Source: Bordetella genomosp. 9 (GTDB lineage: Bacteria > Pseudomonadota > Gammaproteobacteria > Burkholderiales > Burkholderiaceae_B). Taken from it: a DNA stretch of 64,000 nt. Position 1 is the first letter of the stretch. Each line of letters begins with the position of its first letter. The translations under genes were made by a program, and so were the position numbers. Location of the stretch: NCBI RefSeq assembly GCF_002261425.1, contig NZ_NEVJ01000003.1, positions 3,286,001-3,350,000 on the forward strand, in the 5' to 3' direction. The notes beneath the pieces are model-generated. The model was given only the letters and a program-made list of their open reading frames with translations. It did not search any database and was not told where the DNA came from. Of this stretch, positions 17,885 through 27,136 are shown piece after piece.

Positions 17885-18826
17885 ATGTCCACGCAGCAAG
17901 CGCGGCGCGGCCCCGACGGCGCCATCGACCTGAACGACATCGAGTTCGACGACTGGGTGGCCCGTTGGCTGCCCCGCTCGTGGGGGCCGTACGCGCGGCT
18001 GTGCCGCCTGGACCGGCCCATCGGCACCTGGCTGACCCTGCTGCCCGCGCTCGCCGCGCTGGCCCAGGCGGCGGGCGGCTGGCCCGAACCCTGGCGCGTC
18101 GTGGTCTTTTCGCTGGGCGCGCTGCTGATGCGCGGCATCGGCTGCACCATCAACGACATTTTCGATCGCGACATCGACAAGCACGTCGAACGCACGCGCT
18201 ACCGGCCGCTGACCAGCGGCCAGCTGACGCTGCGGCAGGCCCTCTGGTTCCTGTTCGCGCAGCTGGCCGTGTGCGCGTCGCTGTTGCTGGCCATCAATCC
18301 CATGAGCCGCTGGCTGGCGGTCGCGCTGCTGCCCATCGTGGTCATCTATCCCCTGTGCAAGCGCATCACCTACTGGCCGCAGGCGGTGCTGGGCGTGTGC
18401 TTCAACTGGGGCATGCTGATGGCCTGGTCGGACACGCGCAACGAAGTCCCCCTGGGCGCGATCGCGGTGTATATCGGCACCATCCTGTGGCAGATCGGCT
18501 ACGACACCATCTATGCGTACATCGACGTGCGCGACGACCGGCGGCTCGGCCTGCATTCCACCGCGTTGCGCTTCGGCGCGGCGGGCAAGGCCTGGATCGG
18601 CGGCTTCTACGCCGCCACGCTGGCGCTGTGGGCCTGGGGGGGTTATGCCATCGGCATGGGCTGGCCCTATGCGGTCGGCATGGTGCTGATCGGCATCCAC
18701 CTGGCCTGGCAGCTGCGCAGGCTCGACCTGGACCGGCCCGAACTCGGCCTGGGATTGTTCCGCGCCAATCTGTGGGTAGGCGTGATGCTGGTGGCCGCCT
18801 CCGTGTTCGGCGGCCTGGCGGGCTGA
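17885..18826 (+). CDS. ubiA: 4-hydroxybenzoate polyprenyltransferase
   Basis: Integral-membrane prenyltransferase of ubiquinone biosynthesis, transferring the polyprenyl chain to 4-hydroxybenzoate. The 313-residue protein has the first Asp-rich motif NDIFDRDID (residues 90-98) binding the diphosphate via Mg2+, and the second, DVRDDRRLGLHS, around residue 215. About eight hydrophobic segments alternate with these loops. An N-terminal extension (about 40 residues, charged) precedes the conserved RPIGTWLTLLPA. It ends 4 bases before the convergent DUF1254 gene. There is no ubiC in the window. Confidence 0.95.
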   Translation: MSTQQARRGPDGAIDLNDIEFDDWVARWLPRSWGPYARLCRLDRPIGTWLTLLPALAALAQAAGGWPEPWRVVVFSLGALLMRGIGCTINDIFDRDIDKHVERTRYRPLTSGQLTLRQALWFLFAQLAVCASLLLAINPMSRWLAVALLPIVVIYPLCKRITYWPQAVLGVCFNWGMLMAWSDTRNEVPLGAIAVYIGTILWQIGYDTIYAYIDVRDDRRLGLHSTALRFGAAGKAWIGGFYAATLALWAWGGYAIGMGWPYAVGMVLIGIHLAWQLRRLDLDRPELGLGLFRANLWVGVMLVAASVFGGLAG

Positions 18827-18830
18827 ACGC

Positions 18831-20315
18831 CTACTGGATCCGCCGTATCGTCGGCGGCTGCCACAAGCCCTCGATGGCGTCCTGCCCCGGCTGGTACAGG
18901 CGCATGACCAGCGTGAAACGGCCGCTCTGCGGCGCGGGCAGCCAGTTGCGGACCTGCTCGCCGGTCGGCTGCGCGTACTGCACATAGGCCGTCAGGACAC
19001 CGCCCTGCCCGGGCGTCAACGGATGGCGGGTGCCCATCGCATACACGTTCACCTGATTGTCGTACAGCTCGCGGCGGTCGTTGTACAGCGTCATCGACCA
19101 CAGCACGTCGGCCGGCGGCAACTGGCCACGGTCGAAGCGCACTTCGTACCGGAAACTGCCGTCCAGCGGACGCCCGTCCGAATCCGCGTGCGCGCGCAGC
19201 ACGATCTCGTCCTCCGGCAAGGCCACCGCGCCCTGCGCACGCGCGGCCCGCGCGCGCAGGGCGTAATCCGTCCCGTAGCTGCCCAGGCGCCGGTCAGGCA
19301 TGCGCCACGCGTCGCCGCCGCGCGGGCGCGGTTGGACGGGCGAACGCACGCTGGCCTGTCCGCGCTGCACGCCGGCCTCCACCGCCGCCTGCAGATTGGC
19401 AGGCAGGCTGGCCCAGTCGAAACGCTGCCCCGGAACCAGGCCCAGCCGCGCCATGCGCTGCAACATGGGCCCGTCGCCCGCGTGCGGCGGATAGCGCGAG
19501 ACCAGTTCGGCAAAGGCCGCGAAGTAGGCCTGCGGCTTCATCTCCGCGACCTGGTCGACCGGCGCGCGCCGCGACAGCGCCACGTCGAATTGGCCGTCCG
19601 GCGGTACGGTCTTCTTGCCCCAGCGCGACAAGGGTGTCGCGTCCAGCGCCATCTGGAAACCCTGTGCGCCCCCCAGGTCGCGCACGCCGCCATAGGCGAT
19701 GCGCACGCGCAGCAGGCCTGCCGCCGTGGGCGCGCGGATGATTTCGGCCGGCTTGGGCAGCTTGCCATGCCAATCGGGCGCGACGATGGCGTACACGCGC
19801 GCGCCGTCCTGCACGGTGCGGCTGCCCGGGGCGGCGAAGGCATCGGCCCACATGTCCGTCAGCGTGATGGCGTAGTAGCGCCCGCGCGCATCGGGCACGT
19901 CGATCAGCAGCGGTTCCCGCGACACGTCGAACCACAGCTGCGACCACAGCGTGTCCAGGTCGGGGTAAGGCAGCCCGTGCAGCAGCGGCTCCGCGGCGCG
20001 GCTCATATGCGCGAATCGGTTGACCGGCGCGCCGGCGCCCAGGGACGTGTCGGGCGCCTGCACATTCGTCTGCACGCGTCGCGCGACGTCCATCAGGACC
20101 ATGGGATAGGCATAGACATAGGCGTCGGCCGCGATCTCGCGCGCCTGGTTGGCATCCATCGGCGGCGCCGCCATGGCCGGCGTGATCTCCAACCCCGTCA
20201 CCAACCCCAGCGCCGCCCCCAGCGCCAGCTGGCCCATGCAGCCAGGAATCGCGGCGCCCGCGATGCGGCCGACCCCCGCCTGAAGAAGACGCTGGAAGAA
20301 CTTCCGTAGCGACAT
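18831..20315 (-). CDS. DUF1254/DUF1214 domain secreted protein
   Basis: A protein of about 494 residues with the two-domain DUF1254 (N-terminal, about 60-190) and DUF1214 (C-terminal, about 390-485) architecture. Landmarks include [48 protein letters not shown], and the C-terminal [14 protein letters not shown] and [19 protein letters not shown]. The N-terminus carries a signal-like segment (hydrophobic stretch ending in PAMAAPP), so export is likely. I start at 20315 because GGAG lies 5 bases upstream of that ATG; the longer frame adds a Pro/Gly-rich, unconserved region. The biochemical function is not established for most members of this family. It is monocistronic. Confidence 0.87.
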   Translation of the reverse strand: MSLRKFFQRLLQAGVGRIAGAAIPGCMGQLALGAALGLVTGLEITPAMAAPPMDANQAREIAADAYVYAYPMVLMDVARRVQTNVQAPDTSLGAGAPVNRFAHMSRAAEPLLHGLPYPDLDTLWSQLWFDVSREPLLIDVPDARGRYYAITLTDMWADAFAAPGSRTVQDGARVYAIVAPDWHGKLPKPAEIIRAPTAAGLLRVRIAYGGVRDLGGAQGFQMALDATPLSRWGKKTVPPDGQFDVALSRRAPVDQVAEMKPQAYFAAFAELVSRYPPHAGDGPMLQRMARLGLVPGQRFDWASLPANLQAAVEAGVQRGQASVRSPVQPRPRGGDAWRMPDRRLGSYGTDYALRARAARAQGAVALPEDEIVLRAHADSDGRPLDGSFRYEVRFDRGQLPPADVLWSMTLYNDRRELYDNQVNVYAMGTRHPLTPGQGGVLTAYVQYAQPTGEQVRNWLPAPQSGRFTLVMRLYQPGQDAIEGLWQPPTIRRIQ

Positions 20316-20403
20316 ACCTGCTCCGATACCGACCCGCATGGGCACACGGCAGGTCCCGCCCACGCCCGAGCCCGCCTGCGCCATCCTAGTCCGTCCGGCC
20401 ATC

Positions 20404-20437
20404 CTTTCGAATCGGCGAAAGGCGCGAATAACGCCTT
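20404..20437. promoter_or_regulatory. Paired inverted repeats upstream of the DUF1254 gene
   Basis: Two adjacent palindromes, CTTTCG / CGAAAG (20404-20409 and 20416-20421) and AAGGCG / CGCCTT (20419-20424 and 20432-20437), lie 90-120 bases upstream of the DUF1254 start and about 130 bases upstream of panB. Either divergent gene could be controlled here. The palindromes share bases, so only one could form at a time. Confidence 0.35.
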
Positions 20438-20564
20438 AGTCCACGGTGCGTTCGCGCGGGCGGCCGGCGGCCTGCATTCCGCCGCCGCAGCCGATAGAAT
20501 GCGCCCTATAGGTGCATGCCGCGGGGCAATGCGCCGCCACGTTCATCCACTCTCAGGCACGCCC

Positions 20565-21407
20565 ATGTATCCCACCGTCACCGACGGCGAGCAAGCGCCG
20601 CGCAAGCCCATCACCCTCGCCACCCTGTCCGCCATGCACCAGCGCGGCGAAAAAATCGCCATGCTGACCTGCTATGACGCCAGCTTCGCGGCGCTGCTGG
20701 ACCGCAGCGGCGTGGACATCCTGCTGATCGGCGATTCGCTGGGCAACGTGGTGCAGGGACAATCGTCGACCCTGCCCGTGACGTTGGAGCAGATGATCTA
20801 CCACACCGAATGCGTCGTGCGCGGCAACAAGACGGCGTGGGTGCTGGCGGACATGCCCTGGGGCAGCTATCACGAATCGGCCGCGCAGGCCTACGCCAGC
20901 GCGGCCCGCCTGATGGCGGCCGGCGCGCAGATGGTCAAGGTCGAAGGCATGGACGGCCGTACGCCGTGGATGTCGGATATCGTGGCCTGCCTGACCGAAC
21001 GCGGCATACCGGTGTGCGCGCACATGGGCCTGACGCCGCAGTTCGTGCACGCGCTGGGCGGCTACCGGGTGCAGGGCAAGGACGAGGCAGGCGCGGCCTA
21101 CCTGAAGCAGCAGGCGCGCGTCATGCGCGACGCGGGCGCCAGCATGCTGCTGTACGAGATGGTGCCTGCCGCGCTCGCCGCCGAGATCACCGCGGACGTG
21201 AACATCCCGACGATAGGCATAGGCGCGGGTCCCGGATGTACCGGGCAGGTGCTGGTGCTGCACGACATGCTGAACGTCTTCCCGGGCCGCAAGGCGCGCT
21301 TCGTGCGCAACTTCATGGAAGGCGCGGGCAGCATCCAGGAAGCCGTCCAGGCCTACGTGCGCGCCGTCAAGGACGGCAGCTTCCCGGCGCAGGAACACTC
21401 GTACTGA
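20565..21407 (+). CDS. panB: 3-methyl-2-oxobutanoate hydroxymethyltransferase
   Basis: First committed enzyme of pantothenate biosynthesis, adding a hydroxymethyl group from 5,10-methylene-THF to alpha-ketoisovalerate. 280 residues, a normal PanB length. Signature segments: [31 protein letters not shown] (metal-binding Asp), [18 protein letters not shown] (Lys and Glu at the active site), [10 protein letters not shown], and the C-terminal [18 protein letters not shown]. The ATG at 20565 (MYPTVTDG) is chosen; the extra upstream codons are unconserved. panC and panD are absent here. It is convergent with the SDR gene, with a 3-base gap between the stops. Confidence 0.96.
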   Translation: MYPTVTDGEQAPRKPITLATLSAMHQRGEKIAMLTCYDASFAALLDRSGVDILLIGDSLGNVVQGQSSTLPVTLEQMIYHTECVVRGNKTAWVLADMPWGSYHESAAQAYASAARLMAAGAQMVKVEGMDGRTPWMSDIVACLTERGIPVCAHMGLTPQFVHALGGYRVQGKDEAGAAYLKQQARVMRDAGASMLLYEMVPAALAAEITADVNIPTIGIGAGPGCTGQVLVLHDMLNVFPGRKARFVRNFMEGAGSIQEAVQAYVRAVKDGSFPAQEHSY

Positions 21408-21410
21408 CGG

Positions 21411-22190
21411 TCACACCGTGTAGTTGAGCGCCAGCCGCCCGCCATCGATGTAAAGCGTCTCGCCCGTGATGTAGCTGGACGCGTTGCTCAGCAGATAGGC
21501 CACGGCGTCGGCGACTTCCGCCGGTTCGCCCAGGCGGCGCATCGGCGTGCGGCTCATCAGCCGCGCCCGCGTGGCTTCGTCGGCCAGCACGGCCTTGCTC
21601 GCCAGCTCGGTGGCGATGGTACCCGGGCCGACCGCATTGACCCGTATGCCGTGGTCGACCAGCGCCAGCGCCATGACGCGCGTCAGCTGCGCCAGCCCGC
21701 CCTTGCTGGCGTTATAGGAAGCGATGGTCGGGATCGCCATGACGGCGTTGACCGAGCTCATGTGGACGATGGCGCCGCCGCCCTGCTCCACCATCAGGCG
21801 CGCCACGGCCTGGCCGACCAGGAAGGCGCCTTTCAGGTTCACGTCCAGCACGGCGTCCCAATCGTCTTCCGTGATGTCCAGGAAGCTGCACGGGCGCACG
21901 ATGCCGGCGTTGCTGACCAGTTGATCGATGCGGCCGTAAGCCGCGCGCGTGGCGGCCACGGCGGCATCGACGGACGCCTTGCTGGCGACGTCGCAGCGCA
22001 CGTAGCCGACGCGCGCGCCGTCGCGCGACAGCGTTTCCGCCAGGGCCTGGCCCGGCGCATCGGCCACGTCCCAGATGGCGACCGCGGCGCCGGCCCGCGC
22101 CAGGCGACGCACGCAGGCTTCGCCTATGCCTTGGGACCCGCCGGTCACGACGGCGACCTTGCCTTGGAAATCGAAAGTGGTGTCGCTCAC
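21411..22190 (-). CDS. SDR family oxidoreductase (last gene of the ABC/oxidase operon)
   Basis: Classical short-chain dehydrogenase, 259 residues. The cofactor motif is [13 protein letters not shown] is present, the catalytic Ser is in HMSSVNA, and YNASK supplies Tyr and Lys. IRVNAVGPG and the C-terminal GETLYIDGG are also typical. The start is a GTG at 22190 (VSDTTFDF, initiator Met in vivo), preceded by AGGAGA at good spacing, rather than a farther upstream codon. It lies 61 bases after the substrate-binding-protein gene and ends the leftward run starting at 29141, so it may process a carbonyl or alcohol product of the amine oxidation upstream. The D33-like position after the glycine motif (WDVAD) suggests NAD preference. 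Confidence 0.9.
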   Translation of the reverse strand: MSDTTFDFQGKVAVVTGGSQGIGEACVRRLARAGAAVAIWDVADAPGQALAETLSRDGARVGYVRCDVASKASVDAAVAATRAAYGRIDQLVSNAGIVRPCSFLDITEDDWDAVLDVNLKGAFLVGQAVARLMVEQGGGAIVHMSSVNAVMAIPTIASYNASKGGLAQLTRVMALALVDHGIRVNAVGPGTIATELASKAVLADEATRARLMSRTPMRRLGEPAEVADAVAYLLSNASSYITGETLYIDGGRLALNYTV

Positions 22191-22251
22191 TGGGCGGGTC
22201 TCCTGTGCGTATCGTGGCGGGGGGCGTGGCGGTTGCGTGGCGGGTGTCCCG

Positions 22252-23325
22252 TCAACGCTCGACCGTGCGGTTCCAGCGCGCATTGAAGGCGGCGCGCGTG
22301 GCGTTAATGGTGTCCCAGTCCAGCACCTTGGCGGTTTCCATATACGTCTGGAACTGCTTCAGCGTGTCCTGGTTGGCGGGATCGGCCTGCACCTTGCGGT
22401 TGGACGGGAAGTGGCCGCCGTAGCGCAAGGCGTTTTCCTGCGCCTGCGGCGACAGCAGGTACAGCGCCAGCTTCTGCGCCAGATCCGGTTCGCTGTTCTT
22501 GGCGATCACGCATTCTCCCACCATCAGGATGACCGAGCCTTCCTTGGGCTGCGCGTATTCCACCGGGATGTCGCGTTTCTTAAGGCGCGCGATGGCGGTG
22601 GGCGTCAGCGGAAAGATGGCCGCTTCGTCCGACTGGATCATTTCCGCGACCTTGGCGGAATTGGGGATGTACTCGAGCACGTTGGGGCCTATCGTGCTGC
22701 TCCACTTGGCGAAGCCGGGATCCGTATGCTGGTCGTCGCCGCCTTCGATGCGGTTGAACATCAGGAAGGCGTGCAGCCCGAAGGTGCTGTTCGACGCCGA
22801 CTGGAACACCACCTTGCCCTTGAACTTGGGATCGGCCAGGTCCATCCACGAGGTCGGCGCGGCCCAGCCGTTCTTCTTGAACAGGCGGGTGTTGTAGCCC
22901 AGTCCGGTCATGCCCATGTCGATGCCGGCGGCCATGCCGTCCTTCATGACGGCGGTGGGATAGAGATCCTTCAACACGGGATCGTCGCGCAGCTTCTCGC
23001 ACAATCCCATGGACGCCGCGCGCGCCATCACGCCGTCGTCCAGGAACATGACGTGCATCTGCGGCGAGTCCTTGTAGGCCTGCGCCTTGGCCAGGATTTC
23101 CGTGGAAGTGCCCGGCACCACCACGATCTTGACGTTGTTGGCCTTTTCGAAATCCGGGAACACGTGCTGAGTGAAGGCGCGCTCCATATCGCCGCCGTTC
23201 ATGCCCACGTACAGGGTCTTCTGCTGCGCCCAGGCGCCGGCCGGCACGATGGACAGCGCGGCCACCAGGGCGGCGCCCGCCAGCCGCAGGGCGCGTGATT
23301 GGGTATCTCGATTGCGGTTGCTCAT
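22252..23325 (-). CDS. ABC transporter substrate-binding protein, spermidine/putrescine (PotD) type
   Basis: Periplasmic binding protein of 357 residues. The N-terminal signal peptide (positively charged start, then [19 protein letters not shown]) is cut near residue 33. The mature protein starts with [16 protein letters not shown], typical of the PotD/SBP cluster D family; other segments include [14 protein letters not shown] and [19 protein letters not shown]. Its ATG overlaps the stop of the flavoprotein gene (ATGA), so it is translated as part of the operon although it follows the oxidase genes and not the permeases. The ligand is a polyamine, opine or amino-acid derivative by family inference; the sequence does not settle which. 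Confidence 0.9.
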   Translation of the reverse strand: MSNRNRDTQSRALRLAGAALVAALSIVPAGAWAQQKTLYVGMNGGDMERAFTQHVFPDFEKANNVKIVVVPGTSTEILAKAQAYKDSPQMHVMFLDDGVMARAASMGLCEKLRDDPVLKDLYPTAVMKDGMAAGIDMGMTGLGYNTRLFKKNGWAAPTSWMDLADPKFKGKVVFQSASNSTFGLHAFLMFNRIEGGDDQHTDPGFAKWSSTIGPNVLEYIPNSAKVAEMIQSDEAAIFPLTPTAIARLKKRDIPVEYAQPKEGSVILMVGECVIAKNSEPDLAQKLALYLLSPQAQENALRYGGHFPSNRKVQADPANQDTLKQFQTYMETAKVLDWDTINATRAAFNARWNRTVER

Positions 23326-24599
23326 GTCGACTCCAGCTCTTGCCCATGGCCTGTATGCAGACGAAGCGCGGCCGCATGAGCATCGGCAGCGTATCGGTCG
23401 ATGCGGAATGCATCGATGGGAATTGCGGTGCGGCCGGTCGCGGCCAGGTCGGCCAGGACTTCGCCCGCCGCCGGGCCGACCTGGAAGCCGGCGCCGGAGA
23501 ATCCGAAGGCGTGGAACAGCCCCGGCGTGGTAACGCTGGGGCCCAGCACGGGATTGTGGTCGGGCATGTTGCCTTCCACTCCGGACCAGAAACGGATGAT
23601 GTGGGCGCCGTGCAAGGGCGGCAGCAGCGCCGCCGCCTTGGCCAGCAGCGTGCCGATCTGCGCGCGGCCCGGGCGCGCGTAGTCCGGGCTGGACGACACG
23701 CCGCGGCCGCCGCCGATCACGCAGTTGCCGCGATCGACCTGGCGCGCGTAGATGCCGCCGCCCTGCACGCCCAGGCTGGCTGTCATGAAACGCGGCAGGG
23801 GCTCGGTGACCATCATCAACGGGTGGATGGAGGTTTCCGGCACCGGCTCGCCGAAGCGCGCGGCGAAACCGCCGGCCCAGGCGCCGGCGCAGTTCAGCAA
23901 CACGCGGGCGCGGATGTCGAGGGTGGCGGCGGGGCCGGCGGCATCGGCGGCCGCGGTGGCGGTCGCAGTCGAAGTCGCAGTCGCAGTCGAAGTCGCGATG
24001 GCGGACAGCGCGGACGACACGAATGACGCTGAGGGCGCGCAGCGCAGGATGAACCCGTCGCCGTCGCGCGCCGCGTCCACGACGCGCAGCTGTTCGCGCA
24101 CGTCGGCGCCGGCGTGGCGCGCGGCCTGGGCGAAGGCCGGCGACACCAGCCGCGGATTGGCATGGCCGTCTTCCGCGCAGAACGAGCCGCCGACCACGCC
24201 ACGGCCCAGCCAGCCGAAGCGGCGATCCAGCGCGGCACGGTCCAGCATCTCCAGATGCATGCCGAAACCGCGCGTGGCGGCACGATACCGTTCGAGCTCG
24301 GCCATGTCGGCGTCGGTGTACGCCAGTTTCAGATGGCCGCAGCGCTGGTACTCGCCGTCCGTGCCGATCAGGCCGGGCAGGTCCGCCCAGAGTTCGTGCG
24401 CGCGCTGCGTCAGCGGCATCTGCGCCAGCGAACGGCCCTGGCGGCGCACGCCGCCGTAGTTGACGCCGCTGGCCTTGGCGCCGCAGGCGCCCGCGTCCAG
24501 CAAGATTACCGGCACGCCGCGCCGTCGCAGGAACAGCGCCGCGCTGGCGCCGACGATGCCGCCGCCGATGATGGCGACTTCGGTTCGCAGCGCCTGCAT
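23322..24599 (-). CDS. FAD-dependent oxidoreductase, DAO family (HcnC / opine oxidase subunit B-like)
   Basis: About 425 residues with the D-amino-acid-oxidase fold. N-terminal FAD motif EVAIIGGGIVGASAALFLRRRG; a second conserved block NYGGVRRQGRS; a C-terminal FSGAGFQVGPAAGEVLADL typical of the HcnC/OoxB/glycine-oxidase group. Between about residues 200 and 235 there is a low-complexity Ser/Thr/Ala insert (ATSTATATSTATAT) encoded by the hexamer repeat listed at 23962-23997. The gene starts in a TGATG overlap with the BFD-type flavoprotein and ends in an ATGA overlap with the binding-protein gene. With its two upstream partners it probably forms a heterotrimeric membrane-associated dehydrogenase that oxidises a C-N bond. 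Confidence 0.9.
   Translation of the reverse strand: MQALRTEVAIIGGGIVGASAALFLRRRGVPVILLDAGACGAKASGVNYGGVRRQGRSLAQMPLTQRAHELWADLPGLIGTDGEYQRCGHLKLAYTDADMAELERYRAATRGFGMHLEMLDRAALDRRFGWLGRGVVGGSFCAEDGHANPRLVSPAFAQAARHAGADVREQLRVVDAARDGDGFILRCAPSASFVSSALSAIATSTATATSTATATAAADAAGPAATLDIRARVLLNCAGAWAGGFAARFGEPVPETSIHPLMMVTEPLPRFMTASLGVQGGGIYARQVDRGNCVIGGGRGVSSSPDYARPGRAQIGTLLAKAAALLPPLHGAHIIRFWSGVEGNMPDHNPVLGPSVTTPGLFHAFGFSGAGFQVGPAAGEVLADLAATGRTAIPIDAFRIDRYAADAHAAALRLHTGHGQELEST
23962..23997. repeat. Hexanucleotide tandem repeat inside the DAO-family gene
   Basis: Six consecutive units of GTCG[C/A][A/G] (GTCGCA, GTCGAA, GTCGCA, GTCGCA, GTCGAA, GTCGCG). Being a multiple of three, gain or loss of units changes protein length without a frameshift. 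It encodes the Thr/Ser-Ala insert, which is probably a surface loop. Confidence 0.85.
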
Positions 24600-26032
24600 C
24601 AGCGTCCCCCGCCTGACAGCGCGGAATCCGGCGCTTCCCGCGCGTCCAGCGAAAACAGCTGGATCGGTATGGGCTTGACGGGAGGCTGGGCGCGCAGCCA
24701 GCCCACCTGCGGCAGCGCGACGCCGCTGGCGCGCGCCAGCACTTCGGCCGCGGCCGCGCCGCACATGCGGCCCTGGCAGCGGCCCATGCCGACGCGCGTC
24801 AGCGCCTTGCCGCGATTCAATTCGCGCGTGCCCTCGATATGCGCCGACGCGCGCAACGCGCCGACGGTGATTTCCTCGCAACGGCACAGGACGACGTCGT
24901 CGTCCAGCGACGCGGCCCAGTCGGCGGGGAAAGGAAACGCCCGTTCCAGCGTATCGCGCACACGCTCCTGTCGCGCCAGCTTGCGCCGCAGCACCTTGGC
25001 GCGCGCGGCGTCCACGGACATGCCCAGGTCGGCCAGCAGCGCCAGGGCAGCGCGCTCGCCCGCCAATTCGGCGGCGTCCGCGCCGGCGATGCCCGCACCA
25101 TCGCCCGCCAGGTAGATGCCCGGAACGGAAGCGCGTCCCGCCGTGTCCTTGACCGGCAACCACGCTCTATCACGTTCGTGATAATCGAAGCGGCAGCCCG
25201 CCACCGATGCCAGCTGGGTTTCCGACCGCAGGCCCAGGCCATAGGCCAGCGCGTCGCAGGCGATGCGCAGCGGCTTGCCGCCGTCGCCTTCGCCCTGCCG
25301 GCACACCAGGCCGGAGATACGCTCGTAGCCGATGGCATGGTCCGGCCGCACGCCGCTGTACATGGGTATGCCGTGAAGGCGCAGCCAGCCCATGGTGTAC
25401 ACGCCCTTGGCCGCCAGGCCGGGGGCGAGCAGCATGCCGGGGAGGCTGGACAGGCGAGCCGCGGTGGTGGCGGTGTCGAGCACGGCGGCCACCTGGGCCC
25501 CCGCCTTGGCGTATTGATACGCCACCAGGTACAGCAACGGGCCCGTGCCCATGAACGCCACGCGCTGGCCCACGCCGCAGCCCTGGAATTTCAAGGCGAC
25601 CTGCGCGCCGCCCAGGGTGTAGACGCCGGGCAGGGTCCATCCCGGGAAGGGCAGCACGCGGTCCGTGGCGCCGGTGGCCAGGATCAGGTGGCTGTAGGCG
25701 ATGGTCTCGTTGCTGCCGTCGCGCAGCACGTCCAGCACGCCGTCCTCGCAATTCCATACCAGCGCGCCAGGGCGGTAGTCGATGGCCGGCATCAGGTCGC
25801 GCATCGTCGCGTGCAGCCGCGCCGCCTTGCGGTGCTCGAAGCCGTACAGCTCCCGGCCGGAACGCTGGAAGCCGGCGGGCGGCTGGCGATAGATCTGGCC
25901 GCCGGCACGCTGGGCTTCGTCCAGCACGATGGGGCGCAGGCCTGCCTTGACCAGGGCCTGGGCGGCGCGTATGCCGGCCGGGCCGGCGCCGACGATGACG
26001 GGGCGCGGTTCAGGCGGAGCGGCCGGGTTCAT
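24599..26032 (-). CDS. NAD(P)/FAD oxidoreductase with BFD-type [2Fe-2S] domain (HcnB / opine oxidase subunit A-like)
   Basis: A 477-residue flavoprotein. The N-terminal FAD-binding motif is PVIVGAGPAGIRAAQAL, a second GxGxxG occurs at AFMGTGPLLYLVAYQYAK, and GIYLAGDGAGIAGADAAELAG closes the FAD site. The C-terminal third has a BFD-like four-cysteine cluster: LCRCEE and, about 50 residues on, GRCQGRMCG. This matches HcnB and OoxA/NoxA subunit A proteins. It overlaps the small ferredoxin-like gene by 23 bases and shares a TGATG with the next gene, implying coupled synthesis. Hydrogen-cyanide synthase is considered unlikely because of the ABC transporter in the same operon. Confidence 0.9.
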   Translation of the reverse strand: MNPAAPPEPRPVIVGAGPAGIRAAQALVKAGLRPIVLDEAQRAGGQIYRQPPAGFQRSGRELYGFEHRKAARLHATMRDLMPAIDYRPGALVWNCEDGVLDVLRDGSNETIAYSHLILATGATDRVLPFPGWTLPGVYTLGGAQVALKFQGCGVGQRVAFMGTGPLLYLVAYQYAKAGAQVAAVLDTATTAARLSSLPGMLLAPGLAAKGVYTMGWLRLHGIPMYSGVRPDHAIGYERISGLVCRQGEGDGGKPLRIACDALAYGLGLRSETQLASVAGCRFDYHERDRAWLPVKDTAGRASVPGIYLAGDGAGIAGADAAELAGERAALALLADLGMSVDAARAKVLRRKLARQERVRDTLERAFPFPADWAASLDDDVVLCRCEEITVGALRASAHIEGTRELNRGKALTRVGMGRCQGRMCGAAAAEVLARASGVALPQVGWLRAQPPVKPIPIQLFSLDAREAPDSALSGGGR

Positions 26033-26342
26033 GGCGGTCCTCCTTGTGTGCGTTCGACAGCAGCCGCATGCCGGCCGCGATGAACGTGGTGCAGGCGCGC
26101 AGGCGGGTGCCGTCTTCGAGACGCATCCAGCAATCCTGGCAGGCGCCCATCATGCAGAAACCGGCGCGCGGGGCGCCGCTGAATTCGGTTTCGCGCACAT
26201 GGTCGGCGTGCGTCAGGACGGCGGTCAGCACGGTGTCGCCTTCCAGCGCCCGCAGCGGGCGGCCGTCCAGCATGAAGTCCACCGGCGCGCGATCCCGCTC
26301 GGCCAGCCGGGTCAGCAGGGCTTGCGATGGCGTGGCGTTCAT
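26010..26342 (-). CDS. (2Fe-2S)-binding subunit (HcnA / opine oxidase gamma-like)
   Basis: A 110-residue plant-ferredoxin-type protein. Residues 19-35 hold VDFMLDGRPLRALEGDTV; the iron-sulphur cysteines are in GFCMMGACQDCW with the fourth in RLRACTTF. It is the electron-transfer subunit of the HcnABC/OoxAB-type complex encoded by the next two genes. Its ATG overlaps the stop of the second permease gene (ATGA), which links the transporter half and the enzyme half of the operon into one transcript. The length is standard for HcnA-like subunits. Confidence 0.9.
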   Translation of the reverse strand: MNATPSQALLTRLAERDRAPVDFMLDGRPLRALEGDTVLTAVLTHADHVRETEFSGAPRAGFCMMGACQDCWMRLEDGTRLRACTTFIAAGMRLLSNAHKEDRHEPGRSA

Positions 26343-27133
26343 CGCTGCCCCACCAGGACGCGGTCCAGGCCGTAGACGCGGTCCAGCAGCAGCATGGCGA
26401 CGGCGGTCAGCGCGATGACGGTGGCCGATACGGCGGCCATCATGGGATCGATGGACTCGGTCGCGTACATGTACATGCGCACGGGCAAGGTGATGGTGGA
26501 AGGCGCGGTGATGAACACCGACATGGTGAGCTCGTCGAAACTGTTGATGAAGGCCAGCAGCCAGCCGCCGAAGACGCCGGGGATGATCAGCGGCAACGTG
26601 ACGCGGAAGAACACCGTGGCGCGGCTGGCGCTGAGCGACAGCGCCGCATGCTCGACGGAGCGGTCGAAGCCGGTCAACGAACCGACCAGCAGGCGCAGCA
26701 CGTACGGCGTGACGACGACGACGTGGCTGGCCACCAGCCAGGTGAAGCTGCCGGCGCTGCCGATCAGGGCGAAGAAGCGCATCAGCGCGACGCCCAGCAC
26801 CAGGTGGGGAATCATCAGCGGCGACAGCAGCAGGCCGTTCAGGAGGTCGCGACCCGGAAACTTGTAGCGCGTGATGGCGCTGGCGGCCGGCAGCGCCAGG
26901 CACACCGCCAGCGTGGCCGACAGCGTCGCCAGCAGCAGGCTGTTGCGGAAGGACTGCATGAAATCCGAATGCGCGAACAGCGCGCGGAACCAGCGCAGCG
27001 AGAAATCGTGGATCGGGATGCTCAGGGTCGACGCGGGCGTGAAGGCGACCAGGCAGACGACGACCAGCGGCGCCAGCACGAAGGCCACGACCAGGGCATT
27101 GAAGGCGAGCGCCAGGGGACCGTTCTTCAGCAT
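26339..27133 (-). CDS. ABC transporter permease, PotC type
   Basis: A 264-residue inner-membrane permease with about six hydrophobic segments. The cytoplasmic EAA loop is recognisable as EHAALSLSASRATVFFRVTLPLIIPGVFGGW. It starts with MLKNGPLALAF and lies 3 bases after the first permease gene. Together with the neighbouring permease, ATPase and binding protein it makes a complete spermidine/putrescine-class importer. The stop overlaps the ferredoxin-subunit start. Confidence 0.92.
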   Translation of the reverse strand: MLKNGPLALAFNALVVAFVLAPLVVVCLVAFTPASTLSIPIHDFSLRWFRALFAHSDFMQSFRNSLLLATLSATLAVCLALPAASAITRYKFPGRDLLNGLLLSPLMIPHLVLGVALMRFFALIGSAGSFTWLVASHVVVVTPYVLRLLVGSLTGFDRSVEHAALSLSASRATVFFRVTLPLIIPGVFGGWLLAFINSFDELTMSVFITAPSTITLPVRMYMYATESIDPMMAAVSATVIALTAVAMLLLDRVYGLDRVLVGQR

Positions 27134-27136
27134 GTG

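Noticed and set aside
23962..23997. Phase-variable on/off switch
   Set aside because: The unit is six bases, so slippage keeps the frame; only length variation is possible.
22252..26342. Hydrogen cyanide synthase hcnABC
   Set aside because: Subunit architecture matches, but fusion into a PotABCD-type importer operon argues for an opine/amine oxidase instead.
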